Source of the DNA: Shewanella frigidimarina | GTDB lineage: Bacteria > Pseudomonadota > Gammaproteobacteria > Enterobacterales > Shewanellaceae | Reading direction: 5' to 3' | Length of the DNA stretch: 64,000 nt | NCBI RefSeq assembly: GCF_003797125.1 | Contig: NZ_RKKE01000003.1 | Location: forward strand, 558,001 to 622,000 | In this document: positions 27,705 through 36,511 of the stretch, in pieces | Position numbering within the stretch: the stretch's first letter is position 1 | Layout: every line of letters begins with the position of its first letter | The notes under the pieces: model-generated | The model's input: the letters and a program-made list of their open reading frames with translations, nothing else | Databases searched by the model: none | What the model was told of the DNA's origin: nothing | Position numbers and translations under genes: made by a program

Positions 27705-28581
27705 ATTTTTCAAATGCCTTCTGTAATTTAATATCATACTTATTCTGTTCGTACTGCGAACCGTTATAACCTTTAGCAAATGAAGCCCAGTCTAGCGTTA
27801 TTAGGTACTTTTCTAGGCCTTTATTCTTTACAAAGCTAACGAAAGCATCAAGCTGTTTTCTTTCTGAGCTGAACATTGCTTTAACAAATGCTTCTACGCT
27901 AGTAAAATCTGACTCACTATAATTAAAGCCCATAATTTGAAAGCGCCCCCATGAAGTCGACTTCAAAGCCTCTGAAGTATCTAAACTCATGGCAATTTCA
28001 AGCCTTGCGTACTCTTGGGAGCCACCGGTATATAAGCTTCGATTCCAGGTTCTGCTGGATACAGATGGATTACTCAGATCATATTTGTGATTTGTCAAAC
28101 GAGCAAAAATATGGGCTTCAAATAAGATTTTTGGCTTTCCGTTTGAGAAAAAAGCATCACCAGAAGACTCTACGTCCGCAACAGCTTTAACAGCAGCAAC
28201 TTTACAACCAAGTTGATTGGCAATATCTAGATAATCAGAATCTGATATTTTTTGAATTTCGCTAGATGCTACTGGCAACTTAAAGTGAGCTTTGCTTGAG
28301 ACAGCTATTATCTTTTCATTTAGCTTTCGATGAGTTCGACCATTTACGTCAATTTTGCCATCTGGACGTACCATGTTGAGTACTTTACTTTGAAATAGCT
28401 TTATCGCTGCAACAGTTTTAGCGCTTTCAGGCCTAGAGCCTAAACGGCCATCAACAATTAATGATTTTGTAGGAGGAATGAATTTAAGTAATTTATTTAA
28501 TGCCGTTTGTACAGCTTTTACATCGTTTCCATTGTTAGCTCCACCCAGCCCGACAGCTTGAGCTATTTTTATTGATGACAT
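27691..28581 (-). CDS. N-acetylmuramidase-family T6SS effector candidate with peptidoglycan-binding domain
   Basis: This 296-residue protein lacks a signal peptide. Residues 1-90 form a peptidoglycan-binding-type domain (NNGNDVKAVQTALNKLL, VDGRLGSRPES, AAIKLFQSKVL). Residues 115-296 match the N-acetylmuramidase (DUF3380) family: VKAVADVESSGDAFFSNGKP with candidate catalytic Glu138, ILFEAHIFARLT, SWGRFQIMGFNY, and FAKGYNGSQY near the end. It would cleave glycan strands of peptidoglycan in the periplasm of a target cell. AAGGATA precedes the ATG. The gene overlaps a lipoprotein gene downstream. Lack of a leader plus T6SS neighbourhood supports the effector role; phage-type lysin is the alternative. 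Confidence 0.8.
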   Translation of the reverse strand: MSSIKIAQAVGLGGANNGNDVKAVQTALNKLLKFIPPTKSLIVDGRLGSRPESAKTVAAIKLFQSKVLNMVRPDGKIDVNGRTHRKLNEKIIAVSSKAHFKLPVASSEIQKISDSDYLDIANQLGCKVAAVKAVADVESSGDAFFSNGKPKILFEAHIFARLTNHKYDLSNPSVSSRTWNRSLYTGGSQEYARLEIAMSLDTSEALKSTSWGRFQIMGFNYSESDFTSVEAFVKAMFSSERKQLDAFVSFVKNKGLEKYLITLDWASFAKGYNGSQYEQNKYDIKLQKAFEKYDKK

Positions 28582-28734
28582 CGTATTATCCTTGTCATTA
28601 TTGATTTAAATAAGAGATAAAATCTGTAATTTTTTAATTTTTTGGGAATTGATTTTTGACAATTTAACGATATAATTACATTTCCAAGAGATGTTTTCAT
28701 CGTCAAAAAGCCCACATAGAACATGCCTATATTT

Positions 28735-29250
28735 TTATAAAGTTTCAAAAATATACGAGAGGAATTTATATCCCTTTTTATTAATAAAATTAGCATGCCT
28801 TGCAATTTGTGACTTAACATTTCCAAAAAATGATGATTTAGATACTTTATTGAGATAACGATTTACAGAATCACATTCAGACCTATTTTGATTTTCAAAA
28901 AGAAAACTATAAGTAAAGCCTCCCCTACTTTTTTGAGCGCAATACGAAGATAAGTTGGCAAGTAAATGGTTGAGATCGTCTTCTGACACCTCCAAATCAT
29001 CTAAAAACTCTAAAAAAAACTCATCAAATTCTTTTGAGTTTTCTCTTGATTCTTCTGCGTAAACCCTTGCTGCTCCTCCAATTTGAGCACCATGCACATG
29101 TCCATCATAATCAGGGCTTGGTATAAAATATGAACCTTTGCCCCTAAAAAAATCATGCACACTTCCACTTTCTATAGCTTTTTTAAAATTATTATTTATC
29201 ATTTTATTTTTTAAAATCTCTGAATTGTTTGGAAAGTTCATTAATATCAT
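28735..29250 (-). CDS. Unrecognised protein, possibly an orphan immunity gene behind an Rhs tip remnant
   Basis: The open frame extends from 29331, but its first 25 or so codons are a leftover Rhs toxin tip (separate entry). A strong AAAGGAGG lies at about 29264-29271. The first ATG behind it is at 29250 (MILMNFPNN), 13 nt away, with another at 29241. From 29250 the product is about 171 residues, charged, without leader or membrane segment. Visible stretches include HDFFRGKGSYFIPSPDYDGH and an acidic FDEFFLEFLDDLEVSEDDL. It resembles nothing I know. Its place directly behind a toxin tip suggests it is the cytoplasmic immunity protein of the lost toxin. Confidence 0.5.
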   Translation of the reverse strand: MILMNFPNNSEILKNKMINNNFKKAIESGSVHDFFRGKGSYFIPSPDYDGHVHGAQIGGAARVYAEESRENSKEFDEFFLEFLDDLEVSEDDLNHLLANLSSYCAQKSRGGFTYSFLFENQNRSECDSVNRYLNKVSKSSFFGNVKSQIARHANFINKKGYKFLSYIFETL

Positions 29251-29251
29251 T

Positions 29252-29340
29252 ATTATGGTAATGCCTCCTTTCGTTTTACTACCAAGTGTCCATTCATCTT
29301 TATATGCACCAGCCTCTTTTCCTGTTGGCATTAAGAACCT
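29252..29340 (-). pseudogene. Remnant of a second Rhs C-terminal toxin tip
   Basis: The short stretch RFLMPTGKEAGAYKDEWTLG and then SKTKGGIT resembles the end of the intact Rhs toxin just upstream, RFPTGNEEGANDLWIVGG and TGHVEG. About eight of 24 positions agree by eye. It starts right after the stop of the 80-residue immunity gene and is cut off from any rhs core. This is the pattern left when an Rhs C-terminal/immunity module is displaced by recombination. Confidence 0.55.
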
Positions 29341-29353
29341 GTGTTATTAAATC

Positions 29354-29596
29354 TTAATTTGGTCTTTTTGATGGGATTACTATTCTATTTTCAAATGACG
29401 ATTTATCTTTCTTAAATTTTCCAATCAAATCATAAATATATTCATTATTTTCTTTTATTTTGTTAATTTCTTCAGCGGTTAATTTAACGCAGATATCGAT
29501 TTCGCAAGGACCTCCTATAAAATAGGTTAAATACCAGGCTCCGTCGGTATCCTCTAACAGAAAGTATGAATATCTCTTTGCACTAATTATTATCAT
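29354..29596 (-). CDS. Probable immunity protein of the Rhs toxin
   Basis: This 80-residue protein has no leader or membrane segment. It starts MIIISAKRYSYFLLEDTDG and has an acidic middle. It overlaps the 3' end of rhs by 14 nt. This position and size are standard for Rhs immunity genes, and a cytoplasmic location implies that the Rhs tip acts in the cytoplasm. No immunity family was recognised. Confidence 0.65.
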   Translation of the reverse strand: MIIISAKRYSYFLLEDTDGAWYLTYFIGGPCEIDICVKLTAEEINKIKENNEYIYDLIGKFKKDKSSFENRIVIPSKRPN

Positions 29597-32500
29597 TATT
29601 TGCCCTTGCTGTAGCTTTTTGAATACTCAGTTCCCTATATTTTCCTTTTGGAATACTATCTGTAACACCTTCAACATGTCCAGTAGGTAAATATCCACCA
29701 ACAATCCATAGATCATTCGCTCCCTCTTCGTTTCCTGTAGGAAACCTCAAATTAACTAATTTAGGGTCTTCTATTTGAATTACCACCATTTCTTGACCTT
29801 GCCATGTACCTTTAGGGATGCCAAGTTCTAATTCAATCATAGTCATATCCCCTCCAGTGCGAACCAGCATTGAATTAACTTGCTTAGTCGTCATAACAAA
29901 TTGTCCATCATCTCTGCCGACGGGATCCCTACCAAATGTATCTAATGCCCATTTAGGGGCAAAATACATAGCTCCACCAGAAAATTTATCTAAATGAGCA
30001 TCTATATAAGATTGTGGCAAATACGTAGAAGGGTCAGGTCTCTGTCCATTGACCATAGCTTGCACATCTTTCACTTTATTAAAGCTTTGTGCTGCGTCAG
30101 TCCGATTAGAAAAGTGCCCTTTTGTATTTTTTTGGAACGTATTCCAAGCATTTTCTTTACAACTCAGCCCAAACGGATCCACCCAATTCACTGGATTCGG
30201 CGCATATTGATAATGGTTTATGCCGCCTATCAATCCTATTGGGTCTTGATGAATAAATCGAGCTTGCTGAGGGCTGTAGTACCTAAAGCGGTTGTAGTGT
30301 AACCCTGATTCGTCATCAAAGTATTGCCCTTGAAAACGGATTGGGTTAGTTATCTTGTCTTGCTTGGCTGCATCTTTAAAATCTGTATATTCAATATCTG
30401 TATTTTTAATAGATGTGCTTTCAATTGTCTGGCCGAACACGTCTTGTTGGCTGCGCCAGACAATTTGGGTGTTTTCATCCGTTAAGCAAATCGGTGTGCC
30501 GAGTTGGTCTAGGTGATAATAATATACTTGCCCTGCTTTAATGAGTGCTACAGGTGTAAAAGTCTCTGGTTGATAAATATACCAGGTGTACTCACCTAAG
30601 GTGTATTCGCCAATCAGTTGATGATTGTCCCAAATAAAGTCGGTGCGACCCAGCTCAGTGATTTTTGCACTGCGACGGCCTAGGGCATCATATTCGTATT
30701 GCGTTAGCTTGCCATTAACGTTGATTTGCACCAGTTGGTTTAAGCCATTAAAGCTACGCTGTTGTTTATCGCCAGTACCCACTTGGCTGATTTGGTTGCC
30801 ACTGGCGTCATAACGGTAATCGATGCCTGCCATACTCATCAAACGGTCGTTGTTAACCACTACATCATGATTATTTTTATTGGGCCTTACTGTTTCAGCT
30901 GATTGACTGCTAGCCGTCTCATTAGCGCTAACATGATTACTACTTATATCTTGGGTATGGGTATGGGTATGAATATCACTAGCACGAATAGCCTGTAATG
31001 GGTTACCAAAAGCATCCCATTGGTATTGCTGTCGAGCATTAGATGCGTTGTCAGCAATATTTGGGTTTTCGCCAGACACGCCAGTATCACTAATACTGAT
31101 TAACTGGCTGATTTTGTTATAGCTAAACTGTTTAACCTCTGGCTTATGGTTAATATGCTCAGAAGACTGACCATCCACAACGCTATCGTTGCCAAGCTTA
31201 CTTTCGCAGCGTTGTAATTGATGCTGTTTATCGTATTGATAACGTCTTGATTCAAATAATCGAGTCTCTTTTTGTGCATGTTGCCATGTCTGCTCAATTA
31301 ACCTTGAATGAGCATCATAGGCATGAGTGAGTTCAAGCTGATTACCCTGGATTGTTTTGTGCAACAAACCCGATGGCAGATAGTGATAATGAGCCAGCGG
31401 TATGCGCTGCTTCGATGGGCCATTGACTGTAAATCCATTGTCTGTAACGCTAATGCCACTTAATTGACTGTTTTTATTGTATTGATAATCAATCTGTTGC
31501 CCATCAGGTAACGTTAAGCCACTGCGATTGCCTGAATCATCATATTGATAGTCAAGTTGCCACTGGCTTTGCAATACACAATTTATACGCCCTTTAGCGT
31601 CAAGGTGTTGTTGCACTGTACGGTGTTGGTTATGGGCGCGAGTTATTTGCCCTATCGGATTATATTGATAAAAGTTCTGTGTATTAAGTAGCGCAGATGC
31701 CCTACTTTGCTCAAGTTTTACATGGCTACTTTGCTGACAAATTCGCCCCATGGCATCACGCTTGAGCTCAACAAACCGAATATCACTGTCGTTCACTGCC
31801 ACTAATTTGTCATTTGCGTCATATTGATAATGTTGCTCACGGCCATCAAAACCAATTAAGGTTTTAGGTTGCTCTGTTGCTGTGTATTCAATACGGTACT
31901 GAGCACCGTCACTTCGCTCGATGCGGTTTAAGTTACGTTCTTTATCGTAAAAAAACTTCAGCCAACTACCATCGGCAAAGGTTTGTTGGCGCGGTTGGGC
32001 TAAACCGTCATAGTCGATAATGTTTTCAATGTACTCGCTATCGTTACTGAGTTCTTGCTCACCAGCAACATCAGCCTGTTGACGCTGGCGAATAATACGG
32101 CCGGCATCATCATATTGATAATAATGACTAATAGCTTCTTCAGAGTGATCTTGTTTGTCTTGTGGATAGGATTTACTTTCGACAATTTGGCCTTTGTTGT
32201 CACGAATAAATTCAGTGACCAAACCTTGCGGATTAATCGTGGCGTTAACTCGCCCCAGTCTGTCATGGCTAAAACGGGTTAACGCATCACCGACTTGCGT
32301 TGCCAACAATTCGCCATCGCGGTCCCAATGGTAACGATGAATAACACCATTAACATCGACTTTCTGAGTTAACTGCCCAGCATCATTGTATTGAAATTGA
32401 CTTTGACGGCCATCAAAACCACTCTCAGACAATAATCGTCCCGTGGCATCGTAATGTCTTTTAGCCGTTCGGCCTATCGCATCGATGGTAACAATTCGTT

Positions 32501-34109
32501 GACCTAAGCGATTATATTCAAACCTTGTGGTACCACCGTCCGCTTGAGTAACAGCCAGTAGTTGCCCCTGCTCGTTATAGGTATATTGAATTTGATTATT
32601 ACACGCATCAACGGTGGCCACTTTGCGACCAACAGCATCGTATTGATGGCGTATCACACTGCCATTAGGCTTATGATGCTCAGTCAAAAGCCCTTGTGCA
32701 TTATGAATGAACGTTTCACTGTGCCCTAAAGAGTCAGTGCTACGGCTTTTAATACCGTCAGGGAGCGCCGTATATTCAAAGTGATAATGATAAATATCAT
32801 CATCACCCCATTGTTCGATACATTTAGCGCGCTGATCGTGCCCGTCCCACGAAAAGTGATGACTAAAGCCTGATGCCCGGGTTCTGCGTTGTAATAAATA
32901 GGTCGAGGTTCTGCTGTTGTATGGGGCATCGCGATCAGAGGCATTTGTCGCCGACTTCACTTTTACATAACTGTAGCGCTCTACTCGTCCGTTGCTGTCT
33001 GTGGCGGCAATAAGGGCTTGATCATCATCGTATTGATAGCTAGCCAACAAATTCTGATGAATTTGTTTGTTGCCTTCGTTATCTAACATGTACGAAGCGA
33101 CTTTTAACAAATTGCTTTGTGCATTGTAAAATAACAATACGCCACGTTTAGGGCCTGTTGTTATTTGAGTTAAGCGGCCTTGATGATCATAATACAGCTG
33201 AAAGTATTGGCCTTGATGATTGCTGATCGTTTCAAGTTGCCAAACCTGTTTACCCGCAACGTTTTTTTGTATAAATGCCCAATGGCTGTCATCTGGCTTT
33301 ATTAACACATGGCGGCCATCGGTTTGATGGACTAACGACCAACCGGTTGAAAGTTGGATACTGGTTTGCCCTCGTTTAACAGAGTCGAACACATGCACTC
33401 GGCCTTCATCGTCGGTTAATTCAAACCAATATTTCCCGGGTTTTTTAGGCCCAACTTTCGCTGGCGCTTGATATTGATGATCCAGCTGCACACAAAAGTT
33501 ATGTCGCCAGCCGTAACCCATACCAACATTGCTAAGAATTTTGCTCGAACGATACAAACGACACCACGTTAGCGGCATTAAGCCATTAAGCTCAAAATCG
33601 ACTAACGGTAAAATTTCTTCGCCACTTAACATCGATACGGGATCGCTGCGGCACTCTTGCTGATCAATAGCCACTTCCGTCGGGGAATGATTCGCCACAG
33701 TCCCGGATTGAACTGACGCAGAAGTTTGTTTGCCCTTATTGGTTTTGGGTGCTTTGGTATTGGTTGAACTCGCGCCTAGAGTGCCCGTTTCAGTTGAATG
33801 CTGAATTTGTTGTTTGGGTGTTTCACCATACACTCTGAGTAAATTGCGCTCAATAATGTCACTCAGTTTACGGGTAATATCTCTTGGATTTAAGCTAGCA
33901 TTTACACCCGCATTCATCACAAGACTGCGCGCATAAATTAATGCATTACGATCACGGACTAAATGAGGCGAGATTTCATTAATTATCTCACTAACATTAT
34001 TGTTTTGCTCAAACGTTAATAACTGGAATCCAGCTGGCGTTGACGCACTGGCAGGCACGATAACGATATAACGGTTATGACCTTTAAAATTGAAATTACT
34101 GACCGTCAT
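29583..34109 (-). CDS. Rhs-family T6SS effector with variable C-terminal toxin
   Basis: This 1508-residue Rhs/YD-repeat protein has an N-terminal region (1 to about 160) without PAAR motif or membrane helices. The Rhs shell then begins at DPVSMLSGEEILPLVDFELN and runs through many YD repeats (YQYDDAGR, YEYDALGRR types). The core ends with DPIGLIGGINHYQYAPNPV and NWVDPFGL, the self-cleavage site region of Rhs cocoons. The last 193 residues are the toxin. Its features are YLPQSYIDAHLDKF, GRDDGQFVMT, GGDMTMIELELGIPKG and FPTGNEEGANDLW. I have not identified its activity. A PAAR protein and two adaptor-like genes lie upstream, an overlapping immunity gene downstream. With PAAR separate, the N-terminal region probably docks to it. 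Confidence 0.92.
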   Translation of the reverse strand: MTVSNFNFKGHNRYIVIVPASASTPAGFQLLTFEQNNNVSEIINEISPHLVRDRNALIYARSLVMNAGVNASLNPRDITRKLSDIIERNLLRVYGETPKQQIQHSTETGTLGASSTNTKAPKTNKGKQTSASVQSGTVANHSPTEVAIDQQECRSDPVSMLSGEEILPLVDFELNGLMPLTWCRLYRSSKILSNVGMGYGWRHNFCVQLDHQYQAPAKVGPKKPGKYWFELTDDEGRVHVFDSVKRGQTSIQLSTGWSLVHQTDGRHVLIKPDDSHWAFIQKNVAGKQVWQLETISNHQGQYFQLYYDHQGRLTQITTGPKRGVLLFYNAQSNLLKVASYMLDNEGNKQIHQNLLASYQYDDDQALIAATDSNGRVERYSYVKVKSATNASDRDAPYNSRTSTYLLQRRTRASGFSHHFSWDGHDQRAKCIEQWGDDDIYHYHFEYTALPDGIKSRSTDSLGHSETFIHNAQGLLTEHHKPNGSVIRHQYDAVGRKVATVDACNNQIQYTYNEQGQLLAVTQADGGTTRFEYNRLGQRIVTIDAIGRTAKRHYDATGRLLSESGFDGRQSQFQYNDAGQLTQKVDVNGVIHRYHWDRDGELLATQVGDALTRFSHDRLGRVNATINPQGLVTEFIRDNKGQIVESKSYPQDKQDHSEEAISHYYQYDDAGRIIRQRQQADVAGEQELSNDSEYIENIIDYDGLAQPRQQTFADGSWLKFFYDKERNLNRIERSDGAQYRIEYTATEQPKTLIGFDGREQHYQYDANDKLVAVNDSDIRFVELKRDAMGRICQQSSHVKLEQSRASALLNTQNFYQYNPIGQITRAHNQHRTVQQHLDAKGRINCVLQSQWQLDYQYDDSGNRSGLTLPDGQQIDYQYNKNSQLSGISVTDNGFTVNGPSKQRIPLAHYHYLPSGLLHKTIQGNQLELTHAYDAHSRLIEQTWQHAQKETRLFESRRYQYDKQHQLQRCESKLGNDSVVDGQSSEHINHKPEVKQFSYNKISQLISISDTGVSGENPNIADNASNARQQYQWDAFGNPLQAIRASDIHTHTHTQDISSNHVSANETASSQSAETVRPNKNNHDVVVNNDRLMSMAGIDYRYDASGNQISQVGTGDKQQRSFNGLNQLVQINVNGKLTQYEYDALGRRSAKITELGRTDFIWDNHQLIGEYTLGEYTWYIYQPETFTPVALIKAGQVYYYHLDQLGTPICLTDENTQIVWRSQQDVFGQTIESTSIKNTDIEYTDFKDAAKQDKITNPIRFQGQYFDDESGLHYNRFRYYSPQQARFIHQDPIGLIGGINHYQYAPNPVNWVDPFGLSCKENAWNTFQKNTKGHFSNRTDAAQSFNKVKDVQAMVNGQRPDPSTYLPQSYIDAHLDKFSGGAMYFAPKWALDTFGRDPVGRDDGQFVMTTKQVNSMLVRTGGDMTMIELELGIPKGTWQGQEMVVIQIEDPKLVNLRFPTGNEEGANDLWIVGGYLPTGHVEGVTDSIPKGKYRELSIQKATARANNDNN

Positions 34110-34115
34110 GTTCGT

Positions 34116-35060
34116 TTATGCCTTCTCTATCCATGAGTACATTGCCAAACCAAGGTGAAGTTGTTGAGATACTTCCAGTTGTAAGCTTGTTCCAGTAGCA
34201 TTTTGTTGTTGGTAACGGTTATAGATGTGTAGCAAATTAAATAACCCCGCCACACAACCGATATCACCTGTAAAATAACTAGACTGGGAAATTTGTGTAT
34301 CTTGATCGATTCTGCTGGCTAATTGTTCGTAAGCATTAAGCCAGTTATCCGTTATAGCGGCATGGTTGCCGGGTAAATACAGTTGAGCGAATACATCCAA
34401 GTCTTCAATCTGACAAGCACGATTAAACAAAGCTTTTATTGTTTGGGTTTGTTGCACCGCGCTACATGAATCTTGAAATAAATCCACCATTTCCAAGCCA
34501 TCGTTTGCAACATTAATACTGGCCATGATGACCGCTTCGGCAGGACAACGTCCTGTGTCTTGTTGTTGAGTAATCAGCTCTTGGTCATGATTAAAATCAA
34601 CGAGGTCAAAGAACAAACTGTCTACGGCAATAAATATTGCACTTTGATTGTCGACAGGCATTGCCTTTAATGCACTCAAAGCAGAAAAAATACCAGCACT
34701 GCCCATAGGAAAAAAACGGCTATTGGGATGCACAAAACAATGCGGAAAAAGTGCATGTAAACGAGTGACCCAATCAACAAGTTGTTGTTTTTCTAAGTGA
34801 GGTAAAATCCAAAAAATCGCTTGGTGAGAGTAAGGTTGCCATTGAGTTTCATTTTGAATAGGTAATTTATGCAACATATCAATTAGGCGGTTTAATTGAG
34901 TGTCTGTAGCAAGCTCGTGCGCCATGACGGCTGCCACATGCTGACCATCGGATAATTGATAGCTGAAATCGACCCCTTCGGATAAAGGTAAGTTAATTAA
35001 CTGCTGTAGGTTTTCGTATGACCCTACGACCATATTAATGGCCTCTGCATGCATTATCAT
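34116..35060 (-). CDS. Thiolase/beta-ketoacyl-synthase-like protein of the T6SS effector module
   Basis: The product is about 314 residues from the ATG at 35060, which forms an ATGA overlap with the stop of the gene before. The longer frame to 35090 would overlap by 34 nt and is less likely. Segments FPMGSAGIFSALSALKAM and YFTGDIGCVAGLFNLLH recall the thiolase-fold condensing enzymes, but the catalytic Cys-His-His pattern is not evident, so it is probably a non-catalytic relative. Such thiolase-like proteins occur beside PAAR and HEAT-like genes in some T6SS effector modules (recollection). Its likely role is loading or chaperoning of the Rhs effector encoded 6 nt downstream. Confidence 0.55.
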   Translation of the reverse strand: MIMHAEAINMVVGSYENLQQLINLPLSEGVDFSYQLSDGQHVAAVMAHELATDTQLNRLIDMLHKLPIQNETQWQPYSHQAIFWILPHLEKQQLVDWVTRLHALFPHCFVHPNSRFFPMGSAGIFSALSALKAMPVDNQSAIFIAVDSLFFDLVDFNHDQELITQQQDTGRCPAEAVIMASINVANDGLEMVDLFQDSCSAVQQTQTIKALFNRACQIEDLDVFAQLYLPGNHAAITDNWLNAYEQLASRIDQDTQISQSSYFTGDIGCVAGLFNLLHIYNRYQQQNATGTSLQLEVSQQLHLGLAMYSWIEKA

Positions 35061-36157
35061 AAGGCCACTTTCACACGTTGTGGGCTGCAACTAACCACAT
35101 TATTCAGCCGAAGCTTATGTAAAAAGGCAATACGCTGGTGCACGGGGCTTGAATGACTAATGATCTTATCAATACTGGTACCATTAACTTCAACACCATC
35201 AATCAATCTGACATCTGGCATTTTAAGCGCCAATAACATCCACCGATGTAATAATTTGGCACTATAAAATTGTAGGTATTCACAACGTTCGACTTCATCT
35301 TCTTCAAACTGCCATTGATAAGGCACCGCTTGATCCAGCTCTGGCCCTAAAATAGTTCGAAGTGCTCGAAAAGCCATTAATGTTTGACTAGGTTGCTGCA
35401 TTGCTCGAGCTAAAAAAGGCACGAATTTACTAAAACCCGAATAACCCATTAACTCAATGACTCTTAGGGTTAAATCTGCATTTTCACTCATTAAATTAAA
35501 TATTTGGCTCAATATTGCTTCGTCTAACGAAGTAATAAACACTTCAAAAAGCGCACTATGGCAATAGTCTAATTGACAAAATACCCCATAGAGTTTTAAC
35601 GGTTCGTTAATGTTGACCATCAACATTTCAATATACAAAGACGTCAGTGATGACCGAGAAATGTTGAGGGAGTCAATTCCGTCGGCACGCTTTAAACGTT
35701 TACCTCGATAGATGCAGAATAAGATGTATTGCTGGATTTGTTCAGGCGTTTTGTTGCTGGCTGTAAAATTAACTTTATCAAGATTAAGTTGGCTGGCCAT
35801 TAATGCAAATGCAGGGCTATAGTGGCCCACATCTATAATCGTACTGGCAAACAAAGCTTGAACGATACCTGATTGCTTAACTGGCTGAGCCTTATAGTGC
35901 AGTTGCAATAGTAAAGATAAGATCACCATTTTGTCTGTTGGGCAATAAAACACATCTGTTTCAAATGCATCGACAATTTCATCACAGGTGTTGGCATTAA
36001 GTAATGGCCATTCAGCATCTTTTTTTTGCTGGATCATCTTTAAAATGACCATTAGCGATTGAGTATTATCTTCAATATTTTTTGGCATACACTGAAACGA
36101 CGACAACATGACATGTCGTTGTGCCAACAGAAGATTAAAACTATCAATCAAATTCAT
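35057..36157 (-). CDS. HEAT-like repeat protein of the T6SS effector module (TIGR02270-like)
   Basis: This 366-residue soluble protein is almost entirely helical. Segments such as LRVIELMGYSGFSKFVPFLARAM and FRALRTILGPEL look like HEAT-type repeats, and the C-terminal RIAFLHKLRLNNVVSCSPQRVKV resembles the TIGR02270 family found at T6SS loci (from memory). It lies between PAAR and the thiolase-like gene with a 4-nt overlap downstream. It has no enzyme motif. An adaptor or chaperone role for PAAR-Rhs assembly is inferred from position. Confidence 0.55.
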   Translation of the reverse strand: MNLIDSFNLLLAQRHVMLSSFQCMPKNIEDNTQSLMVILKMIQQKKDAEWPLLNANTCDEIVDAFETDVFYCPTDKMVILSLLLQLHYKAQPVKQSGIVQALFASTIIDVGHYSPAFALMASQLNLDKVNFTASNKTPEQIQQYILFCIYRGKRLKRADGIDSLNISRSSLTSLYIEMLMVNINEPLKLYGVFCQLDYCHSALFEVFITSLDEAILSQIFNLMSENADLTLRVIELMGYSGFSKFVPFLARAMQQPSQTLMAFRALRTILGPELDQAVPYQWQFEEDEVERCEYLQFYSAKLLHRWMLLALKMPDVRLIDGVEVNGTSIDKIISHSSPVHQRIAFLHKLRLNNVVSCSPQRVKVAL

Positions 36158-36178
36158 TTACCACAATCCTTGTTTATA

Positions 36179-36469
36179 CTAACCGATCATTACTGTTGGA
36201 TTACCCACAATAATTTTTCCACCATGTGCGGTACCATCACCCATTCTGGCGGCTGGTTTTCCGTTAATCAGTACCGAACTCGATCCCGCATTAATGGTAT
36301 CAGGCGGGCCGACACAAATTAACTTGTCACCTTTGCGCGCTGCAGGTAACGAACCAATAAGGACATTACCTGAGCCCATCACAATGAGACCACCAACATG
36401 TGGAACAGGACCGGGATTCATTTTCGGACAAAGGTGCATACACGAAATGGTTGCTGCTGGCATTCCCAT
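36179..36469 (-). CDS. PAAR-domain spike tip protein
   Basis: This protein is 96 residues from the ATG at 36469; AGGA lies at a good distance and an in-frame TTG at 36472 is unlikely. It shows the PAAR pattern, with PAATISCMHLCPKMNPGPVPH, GSGNVLIGSLPAARKGDK, SSSVLINGKPAARMGDGTAH and GNPTVMIG. Histidines and cysteines for the metal at the cone tip are present. It would cap the VgrG spike and carry the Rhs effector. It lacks N- or C-terminal extensions, so cargo must bind non-covalently. Confidence 0.9.
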   Translation of the reverse strand: MGMPAATISCMHLCPKMNPGPVPHVGGLIVMGSGNVLIGSLPAARKGDKLICVGPPDTINAGSSSVLINGKPAARMGDGTAHGGKIIVGNPTVMIG

Positions 36470-36511
36470 CAAATATTCCTTTATTTGTTGTAGCGCATTA
36501 ATACCGGTGGC

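Noticed and set aside
28569..28826. Minus-strand 85-codon frame between the muramidase and the orphan gene
   Set aside because: It overlaps the 3' end of the orphan gene in another frame, is low-complexity and has no ribosome site.
22151..29600. Prophage or integrative element
   Set aside because: No integrase, attachment repeats, tRNA target or phage structural genes were seen; the region fits an effector/immunity array behind rhs.
30950..30980. Short tandem repeat coding for alternating His-Thr in rhs
   Set aside because: Only three units long and inside the variable surface of the Rhs shell; no sign of a functional array.
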